Source: JAFALX01 sp050734185
GTDB taxonomy: Bacteria > Chloroflexota > Dormibacteria > Aeolococcales > Aeolococcaceae
Direction of reading: 5' to 3'
Assembly: GCA_050734185.1 (NCBI GenBank)
Contig: JBOHUE010000077.1
Location: 1-11,694, forward strand
DNA length: 11,694 nt
Both the position numbers and the translations under genes were made by a program. The notes under the pieces are model-generated. The model did not search any database. It saw only the letters and a list, made by a program, of their open reading frames with translations, and had not been told where the DNA came from. Shown piece after piece: positions 1 through 6,174 of this stretch; the stretch's first letter is position 1, and each line of letters starts with the position of its first letter.

Positions 1-1
1 C

Positions 2-28
2 GCCGGCGCAGGCGCGGAGGCGAGCTGA
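2..28 (+). CDS. 3' end of an upstream gene, probably rpsB (ribosomal protein S2)
   Basis: The first bases read AGAGAEAS then TGA at 26-28, and the stop shares one base with the tsf start (TGATG). rpsB lies directly before tsf in most bacteria, and S2 proteins of high-GC Gram-positives often end in an Ala/Gly/Glu-rich tail. The identity is therefore inferred from position and composition only. Eight codons contain no diagnostic motif, so no symbol is given. Confidence 0.5.
   Translation, partial: AGAGAEAS
16..20 (+). promoter_or_regulatory. Shine-Dalgarno site of tsf
   Basis: GGAGG lies 7 nt before the ATG at 28, inside the last codons of the upstream gene. It supports the ATG at 28 as the tsf start and shows that this organism uses canonical ribosome binding sites inside operons. 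Confidence 0.75.
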
Positions 29-672
29 TGGCGGACGTCACCGCCGCACAGGTCAAGGCGCTGCGCGACGAGACCGGCGCGGGCATGATGGACTCCAAGC
101 GCGCGCTGACGGAGAACGGTGGCGACGTCGAGAAGGCGAAGAACTGGCTGCGCGCCAAAGGTCTCTCGCGCGCCGCGGCGAAGGCCGGACGCGTCACCAA
201 CGAAGGCGCCGTCGAGGCGTACATCCACAACGCAGGCGGCATCGCGAAGCAGGGAGCACTAGTCGAACTGCAATGTGAGTCCGACTTCGTCGCCAAGACA
301 CCCGACTTCAAGCAGCTGGCCCGCGAGCTGGCGATGCAGGTGGTGGCGCAGGACCCGCGCTACATCCGTCGTGACGACGTCCCCACCGACGTCGTCGAGC
401 GTGAACGTGGCGTGTACCGCGACTCCGTGCAGGAGAAGCCGGCGAACATCCAGGACAAGATCATCGACGGCAAGATGAACGACTTCTACTCGAAGATCTG
501 CCTGCTCGAGATGCCCTGGATCAAGGACGACAAGAAGCGGGTGGGCGACCTCGTCACCGATGCTGTGGCCAAACTTGGCGAGAACATTACAGTGGCGCAC
601 TTCACGCGCTTCGCGGTGGGCGAACCGGCGAACACCGCCGGGGACGGGGCGGCGATCCCGGAACCGGGGTGA
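28..672 (+). CDS. tsf: Elongation factor Ts, short form
   Basis: EF-Ts is the cytoplasmic guanine-nucleotide exchange factor that releases GDP from EF-Tu during translation elongation. The 214-aa product has the N-terminal UBA-like region with the family signature TGAGMMDSKRAL (residues 17-28; usual form TGAGMMDCKKAL). It also has the second signature ELQCESDFVA (80-89), which matches ELNCETDFVA. A C-terminal core follows with DKIIDGKMNDFY and a final segment around GENITVAHFTRF. At 214 residues it is shorter than the roughly 280 residues of E. coli and nearer the compact Thermus form, so the second half of the core is reduced. The last 15 residues are a low-complexity tail. The start is fixed by GGAGG 7 nt upstream. 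It overlaps the preceding stop by 1 nt, and its own TGA is followed at once by pyrH, fitting an rpsB-tsf-pyrH-frr operon. Confidence 0.97.
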   Translation: MADVTAAQVKALRDETGAGMMDSKRALTENGGDVEKAKNWLRAKGLSRAAAKAGRVTNEGAVEAYIHNAGGIAKQGALVELQCESDFVAKTPDFKQLARELAMQVVAQDPRYIRRDDVPTDVVERERGVYRDSVQEKPANIQDKIIDGKMNDFYSKICLLEMPWIKDDKKRVGDLVTDAVAKLGENITVAHFTRFAVGEPANTAGDGAAIPEPG

Positions 673-676
673 GCAC

Positions 677-681
677 GGAGG
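677..681 (+). promoter_or_regulatory. Shine-Dalgarno site that decides the pyrH start
   Basis: GGAGG sits 8 nt before the ATG at 690. The alternative GTG at 669 overlaps the tsf stop (GTGA) and lies upstream of this site. The spacing favours ATG 690 and removes seven residues from the longest reading. Confidence 0.7.
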
Positions 682-689
682 TTGTCGCA

Positions 690-1457
690 ATGGGCGTGGC
701 CCAGCCCCGCCTGGATGACGGACGCACCCCCGTCTACCGCCGCATCATTCTCAAGCTCGGCGGCGAGGCGCTGCTCGGCGACAGCAGCCACGGCATCGAT
801 CCCGCGGCGACGGTCACCGTCGCACAGCAGATCCAGCGCGTGCATGCGCTCGGTGTGGAGGTCGCCATCGTCGTCGGTGGCGGCAACATCGTGCGCGGCC
901 AGGAGGCCACCGAGGAGGGCCTCGACCGCGTCACCGGTGACTACATGGGCATGCTCGCCACCGTCATCAACGCGCTCGCCCTGCAGAGCGCGATCGAGCA
1001 GCTGGGCATGCAGGCCCGCGTGCAGAGCGCCATCGCCATGCAGCAGGTCGCTGAGCCGTTCATCCCGCGGCGTGCGATCCGCCACCTCGAGAAGAGGCGC
1101 GTCGTGATCCTCGCGGCCGGAACCGGCAACCCGTTCTTCACCACGGACACCACCGCGGCATTGCGCGCGGCGGAGATCGGCGCCGAGGTACTCCTCAAGG
1201 CAACCAAGGTCGACGGCATCTACACCGCCGATCCGATGAAGGACCGGACCGCGACGCGGCTGCCCCACCTCACGTACCTCGACGTGCTCAACCGCGGGCT
1301 CACCATCATGGACAACACCGCGCTGACGCTGTGCATGGACAACCGCCTGCCGATCATCGTGTTTGACCTGTTCACCGCGGGGAACATCGAGCGCGTCGTC
1401 CTCGGGGATGAGATCGGCACTCGCGTCGACGCAGAGGGACAGCCCGATGGCGCCTGA
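690..1457 (+). CDS. pyrH: Uridylate (UMP) kinase
   Basis: This enzyme phosphorylates UMP to UDP in the cytoplasm, the step feeding UTP, CTP and nucleotide-sugar pools. It is the bacterial hexameric amino-acid-kinase type, not the eukaryotic UMP/CMP kinase. From ATG 690 the product has 255 residues, close to the usual 235-250. Visible motifs are IILKLGGEAL (19-28; the family usually has KLSGEAL, so Ser is Gly here), VVGGGNIVRG (61-70), AGTGNPFFTTDTTAALRA (143-160), LKATKVDGIYTADP (169-182) and MDNTALTLCMDN (207-218). These cover the phosphate-binding, UMP-binding and ATP-binding segments. A GTG at 669 would add seven residues and a 4-bp overlap with tsf, but the GGAGG at 677-681 favours 690. 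The stop lies inside the start of frr (11-bp overlap), suggesting coupled translation. Position between tsf and frr agrees with the assignment. Confidence 0.96.
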   Translation: MGVAQPRLDDGRTPVYRRIILKLGGEALLGDSSHGIDPAATVTVAQQIQRVHALGVEVAIVVGGGNIVRGQEATEEGLDRVTGDYMGMLATVINALALQSAIEQLGMQARVQSAIAMQQVAEPFIPRRAIRHLEKRRVVILAAGTGNPFFTTDTTAALRAAEIGAEVLLKATKVDGIYTADPMKDRTATRLPHLTYLDVLNRGLTIMDNTALTLCMDNRLPIIVFDLFTAGNIERVVLGDEIGTRVDAEGQPDGA

Positions 1458-2043
1458 GCGATCCAGGTCCGAGGAGGCGCTGGCAACGCTCAACGAGCGG
1501 CTGCACGTCGCGCGCGATCGCATGGAGAAGAGCCTGGAGGCACTCGGGCGCGAGCTCGGTGGCATCCGCACGGGGCGTGCGTCGCCGGCGCTCGTCGAGC
1601 GACTCGTCGTCGATTACTACGGCGCGCCCACACCGCTGCAGACGCTGGCCGGCATATCGGTTCCTGAGCCGTCGCAGCTCAGCATCCGACCCTACGACCG
1701 GAGCGCCCTGAGTGCGATCGAGAAGGCGATCCAGAAGAGCGACCTGGGGCTCAACCCCAGCAACGACGGCGAGGTCATCCGCATCGCCATCCCGCAGCTC
1801 AACGAGGAGCGCCGCAAGGAGCTCGTCAAGGTCGTGCATCGCAAGGCCGAGGAAGCGCGCGTCGCCGTGCGCAACGTGCGCCGCGACGAGGCCGACCACC
1901 TGCGCAAGGTCGAGAAGGAGGGCCACGTCAGCAAGGACGAGGTCGAGGGCAAGCTCGCGGAGCTCCAGAAGGTCACGGACCAGTTCATAGGCCGCGTCGA
2001 CGACGCCCAGCACAAGAAGGAGGCCGAGGTACTCGAGGTCTGA
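1447..2043 (+). CDS. frr: Ribosome recycling factor
   Basis: RRF works with EF-G to split post-termination ribosomes from mRNA. The frame is open further upstream, but ATG 1447 is chosen. It has a purine-rich AGAGG about 9 nt before it, overlaps pyrH by 11 bp, and gives 198 residues against the family's usual 185. The extra length is about a dozen N-terminal residues. The family hallmark GGIRTGRASPALVE (38-51) is present, followed by VDYYGAPTPLQTLA and VPEPSQLSIRPYD. The N- and C-terminal helical segments (LNEERRKELVKVVHRKAEEARVAVRNVRRD and the following Lys/Glu-rich stretch) form the three-helix-bundle arm, with the alpha/beta domain II between them. The C-terminus ends KKEAEVLEV, typical of RRF. 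A gap of 89 bp follows, so this gene probably closes the first operon. Confidence 0.96.
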   Translation: MAPERSRSEEALATLNERLHVARDRMEKSLEALGRELGGIRTGRASPALVERLVVDYYGAPTPLQTLAGISVPEPSQLSIRPYDRSALSAIEKAIQKSDLGLNPSNDGEVIRIAIPQLNEERRKELVKVVHRKAEEARVAVRNVRRDEADHLRKVEKEGHVSKDEVEGKLAELQKVTDQFIGRVDDAQHKKEAEVLEV

Positions 2044-2049
2044 GCTCCC

Positions 2050-2063
2050 TACGGCGTGCCGTA
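2050..2063 (+). repeat. Small perfect palindrome after frr
   Basis: TACGGCGTGCCGTA reads as TACGG-CGTG-CCGTA, a 5-bp stem with a 4-nt loop, extendable by two C-G pairs beyond one mismatch. It begins 7 nt after the frr stop. There is no T-run after it, so a classical intrinsic terminator is not supported. It could be a weak stem at the operon end or a protein-binding site upstream of uppS. Confidence 0.4.
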
Positions 2064-2118
2064 TGGCGATGCATTCAAATCTCCCGCCACGCGTAACGCC
2101 CTCGTAACCCGCCTCGTT

Positions 2119-2124
2119 TACCCT
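2119..2124 (+). promoter_or_regulatory. Putative -10 element of a leaderless uppS promoter
   Basis: TACCCT fits the TAnnnT pattern of high-GC bacterial -10 boxes and ends 8 nt before the GTG start of uppS. Transcription would begin at or within about two bases of the start codon. No convincing -35 hexamer is seen at the expected distance. The same arrangement recurs before proS, rel and the last gene, which raises confidence. Confidence 0.45.
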
Positions 2125-2132
2125 GAGAGCCC

Positions 2133-2915
2133 GTGTTGCGACCCCCCGTTCCAGCAGCAATCCCTGCTCCGTCGAGCCCAGATCTTCCGCGACACATCGG
2201 CATCATCATGGACGGCAACGGGCGATGGGCCCGGCGCCGTCACCTTCCGCGGGTCGCCGGTCACCGTGCCGGGGTTCGCGCCATCCGGCCTGTCATGGAA
2301 GCGTGCGACCGCGCCGGTGTCCACATCCTGACGCTGTACGCGTTCAGCACCGAGAACTGGTCGCGGCCGCGTCATGAGGTGGCTGCGCTGATGCAGCTGT
2401 TCGGCGAGACCATCGAGAGCGAGGTCGATGAGCTCCACGCCAACGGCGTGCAGATCCGCGTGCTCGGCGATCGCAGACAATTGAGCGAGCCGCTGCAGCG
2501 CAAGGTTGCCGGCGCCGAGCAGCGCACAGCACACAACAGGCAGGCGATCCTCAACGTGGCGATCAACTATGGCGGCCGGCGCGAGATTATCGCGGCGATC
2601 CGAGAGCTGGCTGCGCGGGGCGTCGACCTCAGCGAGCTCGACGAGCCCATGCTGAGCTCCGCGCTGTACACGTCGGGCCTGCCCGACCCCGATCTCATCG
2701 TGCGAACCGCCGGCGAGATGCGGATCAGCAACTTCATGCTCTGGCAGGCGGCATACGCCGAGCTCTATGTGACCGAGACGCTCTGGCCCGACTTCGGGGC
2801 CGCTTCGCTGCAGGAGGCGCTGCTCTCCTTCTCGCGGCGCGAGCGGAAGTTCGGGGCCGTGAGCGAGCTTGCCCCGGCGCCGGTGCTCGACGCGCTCCGC
2901 TTTCCGGTGGGATGA
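2133..2915 (+). CDS. uppS: Isoprenyl transferase (undecaprenyl diphosphate synthase type)
   Basis: This cis-prenyltransferase condenses isopentenyl diphosphate onto an allylic diphosphate. It makes the polyprenyl carrier lipid needed for peptidoglycan and other cell-wall polymers, acting at the cytoplasmic face of the membrane. The 260-aa product shows the catalytic P-loop HIGIIMDGNGRWARRR (21-36, catalytic Asp27), GHRAG (43-47), FSTENWSRP (71-79), NVAINYGGRREI (141-152) and the diphosphate-binding block IRTAGEMRISNFMLWQ (residues 190-205, split here as IVRTAG then EMRISNF) with AYAELYVTETLWPDF after it. The family more often has Ser or Gly where this protein has Ala193. Start GTG 2133 leaves about 20 residues before the first conserved block. 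There is no good Shine-Dalgarno site, but a TACCCT box ends 8 nt upstream. The chain length of the product cannot be read from sequence, so a shorter polyprenyl product remains possible. Its stop overlaps the cdsA start. Confidence 0.95.
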   Translation: MLRPPVPAAIPAPSSPDLPRHIGIIMDGNGRWARRRHLPRVAGHRAGVRAIRPVMEACDRAGVHILTLYAFSTENWSRPRHEVAALMQLFGETIESEVDELHANGVQIRVLGDRRQLSEPLQRKVAGAEQRTAHNRQAILNVAINYGGRREIIAAIRELAARGVDLSELDEPMLSSALYTSGLPDPDLIVRTAGEMRISNFMLWQAAYAELYVTETLWPDFGAASLQEALLSFSRRERKFGAVSELAPAPVLDALRFPVG

Positions 2916-3715
2916 ACCTCCTGCTCCGGATCGTCTCCGGGGCGGTCCTCCTGGCGGTCATCGTCGCAGCGCTCTGGCTGGGCACGGCCGCGGTGGCCGC
3001 GCTCGTCGGGTTGACCGTCGTGGTGGGCTCGTACGAGCTTCGCGGTCTCCTGGCCAAGATGGGGCTGCCGCCGCCCGTGTGGATCCTGTACCCACTCAGC
3101 CTCTGGCTGGCCATTCGCCTCGCCCTGCCCGCTGCATACCAGGACGCGCAGTGGCCGCTGCTCGCCGCGCTCACCGCCGGCCTGCTCGCCGCAGTCGCGC
3201 TCAAGACGGGCTTCGACCGCTGGGCCGCGGCCGTCGGCGCCAGCGTGTACCTCGGCTTCGGGCTCGGCTTCTTTCTCGCGCTCTACCTCTGGCCGTCGAC
3301 CGGCGAGCACTTCGGGCTCCGCCTCGTGCTCCTTGTGATCCTGGCGTCCATCGCCGGCGACACGGCCGCGTACTTCACCGGCCGGGCCGTCGGCCGCCAC
3401 CGGTTCTTCGCGTCGATCTCGCCGCACAAGACGGTGGAGGGAGCCATCGGCGGCGCCGTCGCCACGATCCTGGTGGTCGCCCTTGCCGGCCCCGCTCTGG
3501 TGGGTATCGGCACCGCGGCCGGCGCCGGGCTCGGCGCCCTGATCACGATCGCCGCCCAAGGCGGCGACCTTGCTGAATCGGCGGTGAAGCGCCAGGCGGG
3601 GGAGAAGGACTCCAGCCACCTCATCCCCGGCCATGGCGGGCTCCTCGATCGGGTCGACAGCCTGGTCCTCGTAGCGCCGGTCGCCTACTGCTATCTGAGG
3701 CTGATCGCGTTCTGA
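2912..3715 (+). CDS. cdsA: Phosphatidate cytidylyltransferase (CDP-diacylglycerol synthase)
   Basis: The enzyme converts phosphatidic acid and CTP to CDP-diacylglycerol, the precursor of bacterial phospholipids, in the cytoplasmic membrane. The 267-aa protein is mostly hydrophobic, with some seven to eight probable membrane segments starting at residues 5-22. It carries the CDS-family C-terminal signature: SAVKRQAGEKDSSHLIPGHG (223-242), then GLLDRVD, matching S-x-x-K-R-x4-K-D-x-x-x-x-[LIF]-P-x-H-G-G-x-x-D-R. Upstream are GDTAAYFTGRAVGRH (149-163) and SPHKTVEG (170-177), the polar loops that bind metal and nucleotide. The ATG overlaps the uppS stop as ATGA, and GGTGGG precedes it, so translation is probably coupled. 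Pairing with uppS is a common bacterial arrangement that joins two lipid pathways. I am confident in the family; substrate details are inferred. Confidence 0.96.
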   Translation: MNLLLRIVSGAVLLAVIVAALWLGTAAVAALVGLTVVVGSYELRGLLAKMGLPPPVWILYPLSLWLAIRLALPAAYQDAQWPLLAALTAGLLAAVALKTGFDRWAAAVGASVYLGFGLGFFLALYLWPSTGEHFGLRLVLLVILASIAGDTAAYFTGRAVGRHRFFASISPHKTVEGAIGGAVATILVVALAGPALVGIGTAAGAGLGALITIAAQGGDLAESAVKRQAGEKDSSHLIPGHGGLLDRVDSLVLVAPVAYCYLRLIAF

Positions 3716-3741
3716 TGACCGGCGGCCCGTGGTTTCATCAG
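3712..3741 (+). repeat. Inverted repeat spanning the cdsA stop and the dxr ribosome binding region
   Basis: CTGATGA at 3712-3718 is the exact reverse complement of TCATCAG at 3735-3741. A CC/GG pair can extend the stem past a 2-nt bulge. It covers the cdsA TGA and ends against the AGAGG that serves dxr. In mRNA the hairpin would place the dxr start region just after a stem, possibly tuning its translation. There is no T-run, so a terminator is unlikely. Confidence 0.4.
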
Positions 3742-3748
3742 AGGCGTG

Positions 3749-4906
3749 ATGGCTGAGGTGCAGCGACGCCGGGTCGTGCTGCTCGGCGCCACCGGTTCGA
3801 TCGGGCGCCAGGCGTGTGACGTGATCGGACGCTTCCCTGACCGCTTTGAGCTCGTCGGCGCCGTGGCACGCAACGGCGCTCACGCACTTGCCGCCGTGGC
3901 CGAGCGCTTCGGAGTGACCCGCACCGCGCTGGTCGAACCGGCGCCCGGGACTGAGCTGCCAGAGGGCTGCGAGGTCGGTCTCCAGGCCGCGTGCGAGATC
4001 GCGGCGATGGACGCCGACGTCGTCTGTGTCGCCATCACCGGCGCCGCCGCGCTGCAGCCGACCCTGGCCGCGCTCGACGCCGGCCGCCGCGTGGCCACCG
4101 CAACCAAGGAGGTCCTGGTGATGGCCGGCGAGCTGGTCCGGGCCCGCGCGGCCCTCGCCGGCGCCACGATCACCCCGATCGACAGCGAGCATTCCGCACT
4201 CTGGCAGTGCCTTCGCGGCGAGGACATGGCCAGCGTCCGGCGCCTGGTGCTCACCGCAAGTGGCGGCCCGTTTCGCACGCGACCGCTGTCGACGTTCTCG
4301 ACGATCACGCCCGAGGAGGCGCTGGCGCACCCGACATGGGTCATGGGCCCGAAGGTGACGCTCGACTCCGCGACGATGATGAACAAAGGGCTTGAGATCA
4401 TCGAGGCGCACTTCCTCTTCGACGTCCCGTACTCGCGCATCGACGTCGCCATCCACCCCACGAGTACATCGCACAGCTACGTCGAGTTCGTCGACGGCGC
4501 CATCGTCAGCCAGCTGGGCGTGCCGGACATGCGCGTGCCGATCGCGCTCGCGCTCGCGGATGGCGAGCGCCTGCCCGGCGTGGGTCCGCCGCTCGAGCTG
4601 CGCGGCGGCGCGCCGCTTGAGTTCTTCGAGGTGGACGCCGAGCGGTTCCCCGCGGTGCCCCTCGCACGACGCGCCGGTGAGGCCGGCGGAGTGACGCCCT
4701 GCGTGCTGAACGCGGCCAACGAGGTGGCGGTCGCGGCATTCCTCGAGGGCGGCTGCCGCTACGACGAGATCGTGTCGCTTGTGTCCGAAACGGTGGACGC
4801 GGCGCCATCGGTCACCGCGCCGAGCCTGGACGACGTGCTCGAGGCCGACGCGTGGGCGCGCACCATCGTGCGCAGCAGGCTTGCCGGAGGCGCGGCGGTC
4901 CAGTGA
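3749..4906 (+). CDS. dxr: 1-deoxy-D-xylulose 5-phosphate reductoisomerase
   Basis: Dxr makes 2-C-methyl-D-erythritol 4-phosphate from DXP with NADPH and a divalent metal, the committed step of the non-mevalonate isoprenoid pathway. From ATG 3749 the protein has 385 residues, near the family norm. It shows the NADPH fold GATGSIGRQACDV (13-25), PIDSEHSALWQCL (143-155, metal ligands Asp145 and Glu147), LTASGGPFR (168-176), HPTWVMG (194-200), DSATMMNKGLEIIEAHFLF (206-224, with ligand Glu216), PDMRVPIALAL (259-269) and LNAANEVAVAAF (320-331). The motif usually written LANKES reads TATKEV here, with Thr119 replacing the usual Asn while Lys120 and Glu121 are kept. The segment usually HPQSVIHS reads HPTSTSHS. 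A GTG at 3746 is an alternative start; AGAGG lies just upstream of both. Downstream rseP overlaps by 4 bp, and ispG of the same pathway follows it. Confidence 0.96.
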   Translation: MAEVQRRRVVLLGATGSIGRQACDVIGRFPDRFELVGAVARNGAHALAAVAERFGVTRTALVEPAPGTELPEGCEVGLQAACEIAAMDADVVCVAITGAAALQPTLAALDAGRRVATATKEVLVMAGELVRARAALAGATITPIDSEHSALWQCLRGEDMASVRRLVLTASGGPFRTRPLSTFSTITPEEALAHPTWVMGPKVTLDSATMMNKGLEIIEAHFLFDVPYSRIDVAIHPTSTSHSYVEFVDGAIVSQLGVPDMRVPIALALADGERLPGVGPPLELRGGAPLEFFEVDAERFPAVPLARRAGEAGGVTPCVLNAANEVAVAAFLEGGCRYDEIVSLVSETVDAAPSVTAPSLDDVLEADAWARTIVRSRLAGGAAVQ

Positions 4907-6174
4907 ACTGGGGGCAGGTGATCATCAATGTCGGGGCGGTGATCCTCACCTTCCTCGTCGTCGTGCTGGTGCACGAGTTCGGGCACTACGTGGTGGCCAA
5001 GATCTCCGGCATTCGCGTCGACGAGTTCGCTGTCGGCTTCGGGCCCAAGCTCTTCGGCAGGAAGAAGGGCGAGACGCTGTACTCGGTGCGGGCGCTGCCC
5101 GCCGGCGGCTACGTGAGGATGGCCGGCATGCTCGGCATCGAGGGCGAGGCCGACGCAGGCGAGCGCAACTTCTATCGCGCCAGCAAGACGAAGCGCTTCG
5201 CCACGGTTGCGGCCGGCATCGTCTTCAACCTGGTGTTCGCCGGCATCTGTTTCACCGCGGTGAACATGGCGCCGACACCGTCGCGCAACCTCCCGGGCGG
5301 CGCGCTCGCGGCCGCCAATGCTCCCGGGGGCATCGTCATCGACTCCATCAACGGCACTGCCATCCGCCACGACACCGCGGCGCATGTAACCACGGATCTG
5401 CACGCGGCCACCGAGGCCGACCAGGGACGACCGATGCACGTCGGGTACACGACGTCTGACGGTCAGCACGGCACCACGGCGATCCAGCCCCAGCTGGTGG
5501 TGATCCTCGCGACGGGCGGTGGACGTCTCCAGCCGGGCGTGTACGTCGTGACGAGCGTCGATGACCATCCCGTGGGCACGGGCGACCCGGCGCAGGTGCT
5601 CGGCGGCGGCGGCTCCGTGAACATCAGCGGCCACGTCCAGGGCGATTCGACGACGACGTTCACCGATGTGCCGGTCTCGCAGGTGACGACGGGCTTCGGG
5701 GCCGCGAATCAGATCCAGGCGGCGTGGCTCATCGGCCTGCAGGCCGGGTTCGACGGCCAGCCGTTTCCGACCGCGGTGGTCAACGGCTTCCGCTCGATTC
5801 CCGATTTCATTCGCGAGCAGGCTGTCGGCGTCTATCAGCTGGCCACGGTGCCGTCGCTCGGCGGTCTGAACGGGCCCAACGGTCTGTCCGGTCCTGTGGG
5901 CATCGCGCAGCAGACGGTCTCGGCGGCACAGGGCGGTGTGTTCGGACAGCAGGGCCTGATCTGGTGGATCGGCTTCGTCAGCATGAGCCTCGGCCTCATC
6001 AATGTGCTGCCGATTCCGTTCCTCGACGGAGGCAAGCTGTTCTTCATCCTGATCGAGGCGGTGCGTCGCAAACGAGTTGATCCGCGCATCGAAGCGGGCG
6101 CGTCTGCGATCGGTCTCGCGCTCGTCCTGCTGCTGCTTATCTATGTCACCATCGGCAACGTGAGCCACCTATGA
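4903..6174 (+). CDS. rseP: Site-2 intramembrane zinc metalloprotease (RseP/RasP/Rip1 family)
   Basis: Members of peptidase family M50B cut membrane-bound anti-sigma factors and leftover signal peptides within the membrane. Start GTG 4903 overlaps the dxr stop (GTGA), has GGAGG at 4886-4890, and gives 423 residues. The first membrane segment contains the zinc motif HEFGH (24-28), followed by GFGPKLFGRK and ALPAGGYVRMAGM (64-76). The C-terminal membrane helices hold the third ligand in NVLPIPFLDGGK (367-378, Asp375), and a last helix lies near 401-418. The region 120-290 should be the periplasmic PDZ part. It is divergent, with two similar stretches, GIVIDSINGTAI (143-154) and GVYVVTSVDDHPV (212-224), that could be two degenerate PDZ units. 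A Gly/Thr/Asp-rich stretch at 225-260 is unusual. The dxr-rseP-ispG order is widely conserved. The natural substrate cannot be deduced. Confidence 0.94.
   Translation: MNWGQVIINVGAVILTFLVVVLVHEFGHYVVAKISGIRVDEFAVGFGPKLFGRKKGETLYSVRALPAGGYVRMAGMLGIEGEADAGERNFYRASKTKRFATVAAGIVFNLVFAGICFTAVNMAPTPSRNLPGGALAAANAPGGIVIDSINGTAIRHDTAAHVTTDLHAATEADQGRPMHVGYTTSDGQHGTTAIQPQLVVILATGGGRLQPGVYVVTSVDDHPVGTGDPAQVLGGGGSVNISGHVQGDSTTTFTDVPVSQVTTGFGAANQIQAAWLIGLQAGFDGQPFPTAVVNGFRSIPDFIREQAVGVYQLATVPSLGGLNGPNGLSGPVGIAQQTVSAAQGGVFGQQGLIWWIGFVSMSLGLINVLPIPFLDGGKLFFILIEAVRRKRVDPRIEAGASAIGLALVLLLLIYVTIGNVSHL

Noticed and set aside
669..689. GTG 669 as the pyrH start, with a GTGA overlap with tsf
   Set aside because: Plausible, but GGAGG at 677-681 lies downstream of it and is correctly spaced for ATG 690, which also gives a more usual protein length.
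1363..1446. Upstream extension of the frr frame
   Set aside because: It would add 28 residues inside the pyrH coding region. ATG 1447 has a purine-rich site and gives near-family length.
486..1571. Long open frame on the - strand opposite tsf, pyrH and frr
   Set aside because: It spans three genuine genes and has no domain-like features. High GC makes such stop-free complements common.
2765..4474. Long open frame on the - strand (569 codons) opposite uppS, cdsA and dxr
   Set aside because: Its sequence is Arg/Gly/Asp/His-rich low-complexity of the kind produced by the complement of high-GC codons. It has no recognisable motif and lies fully opposite well-identified genes.
4759..6168. Long open frame on the - strand opposite rseP
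   Set aside because: Same compositional artefact of high GC; the + strand gene has clear catalytic motifs and proper overlaps with its neighbours.
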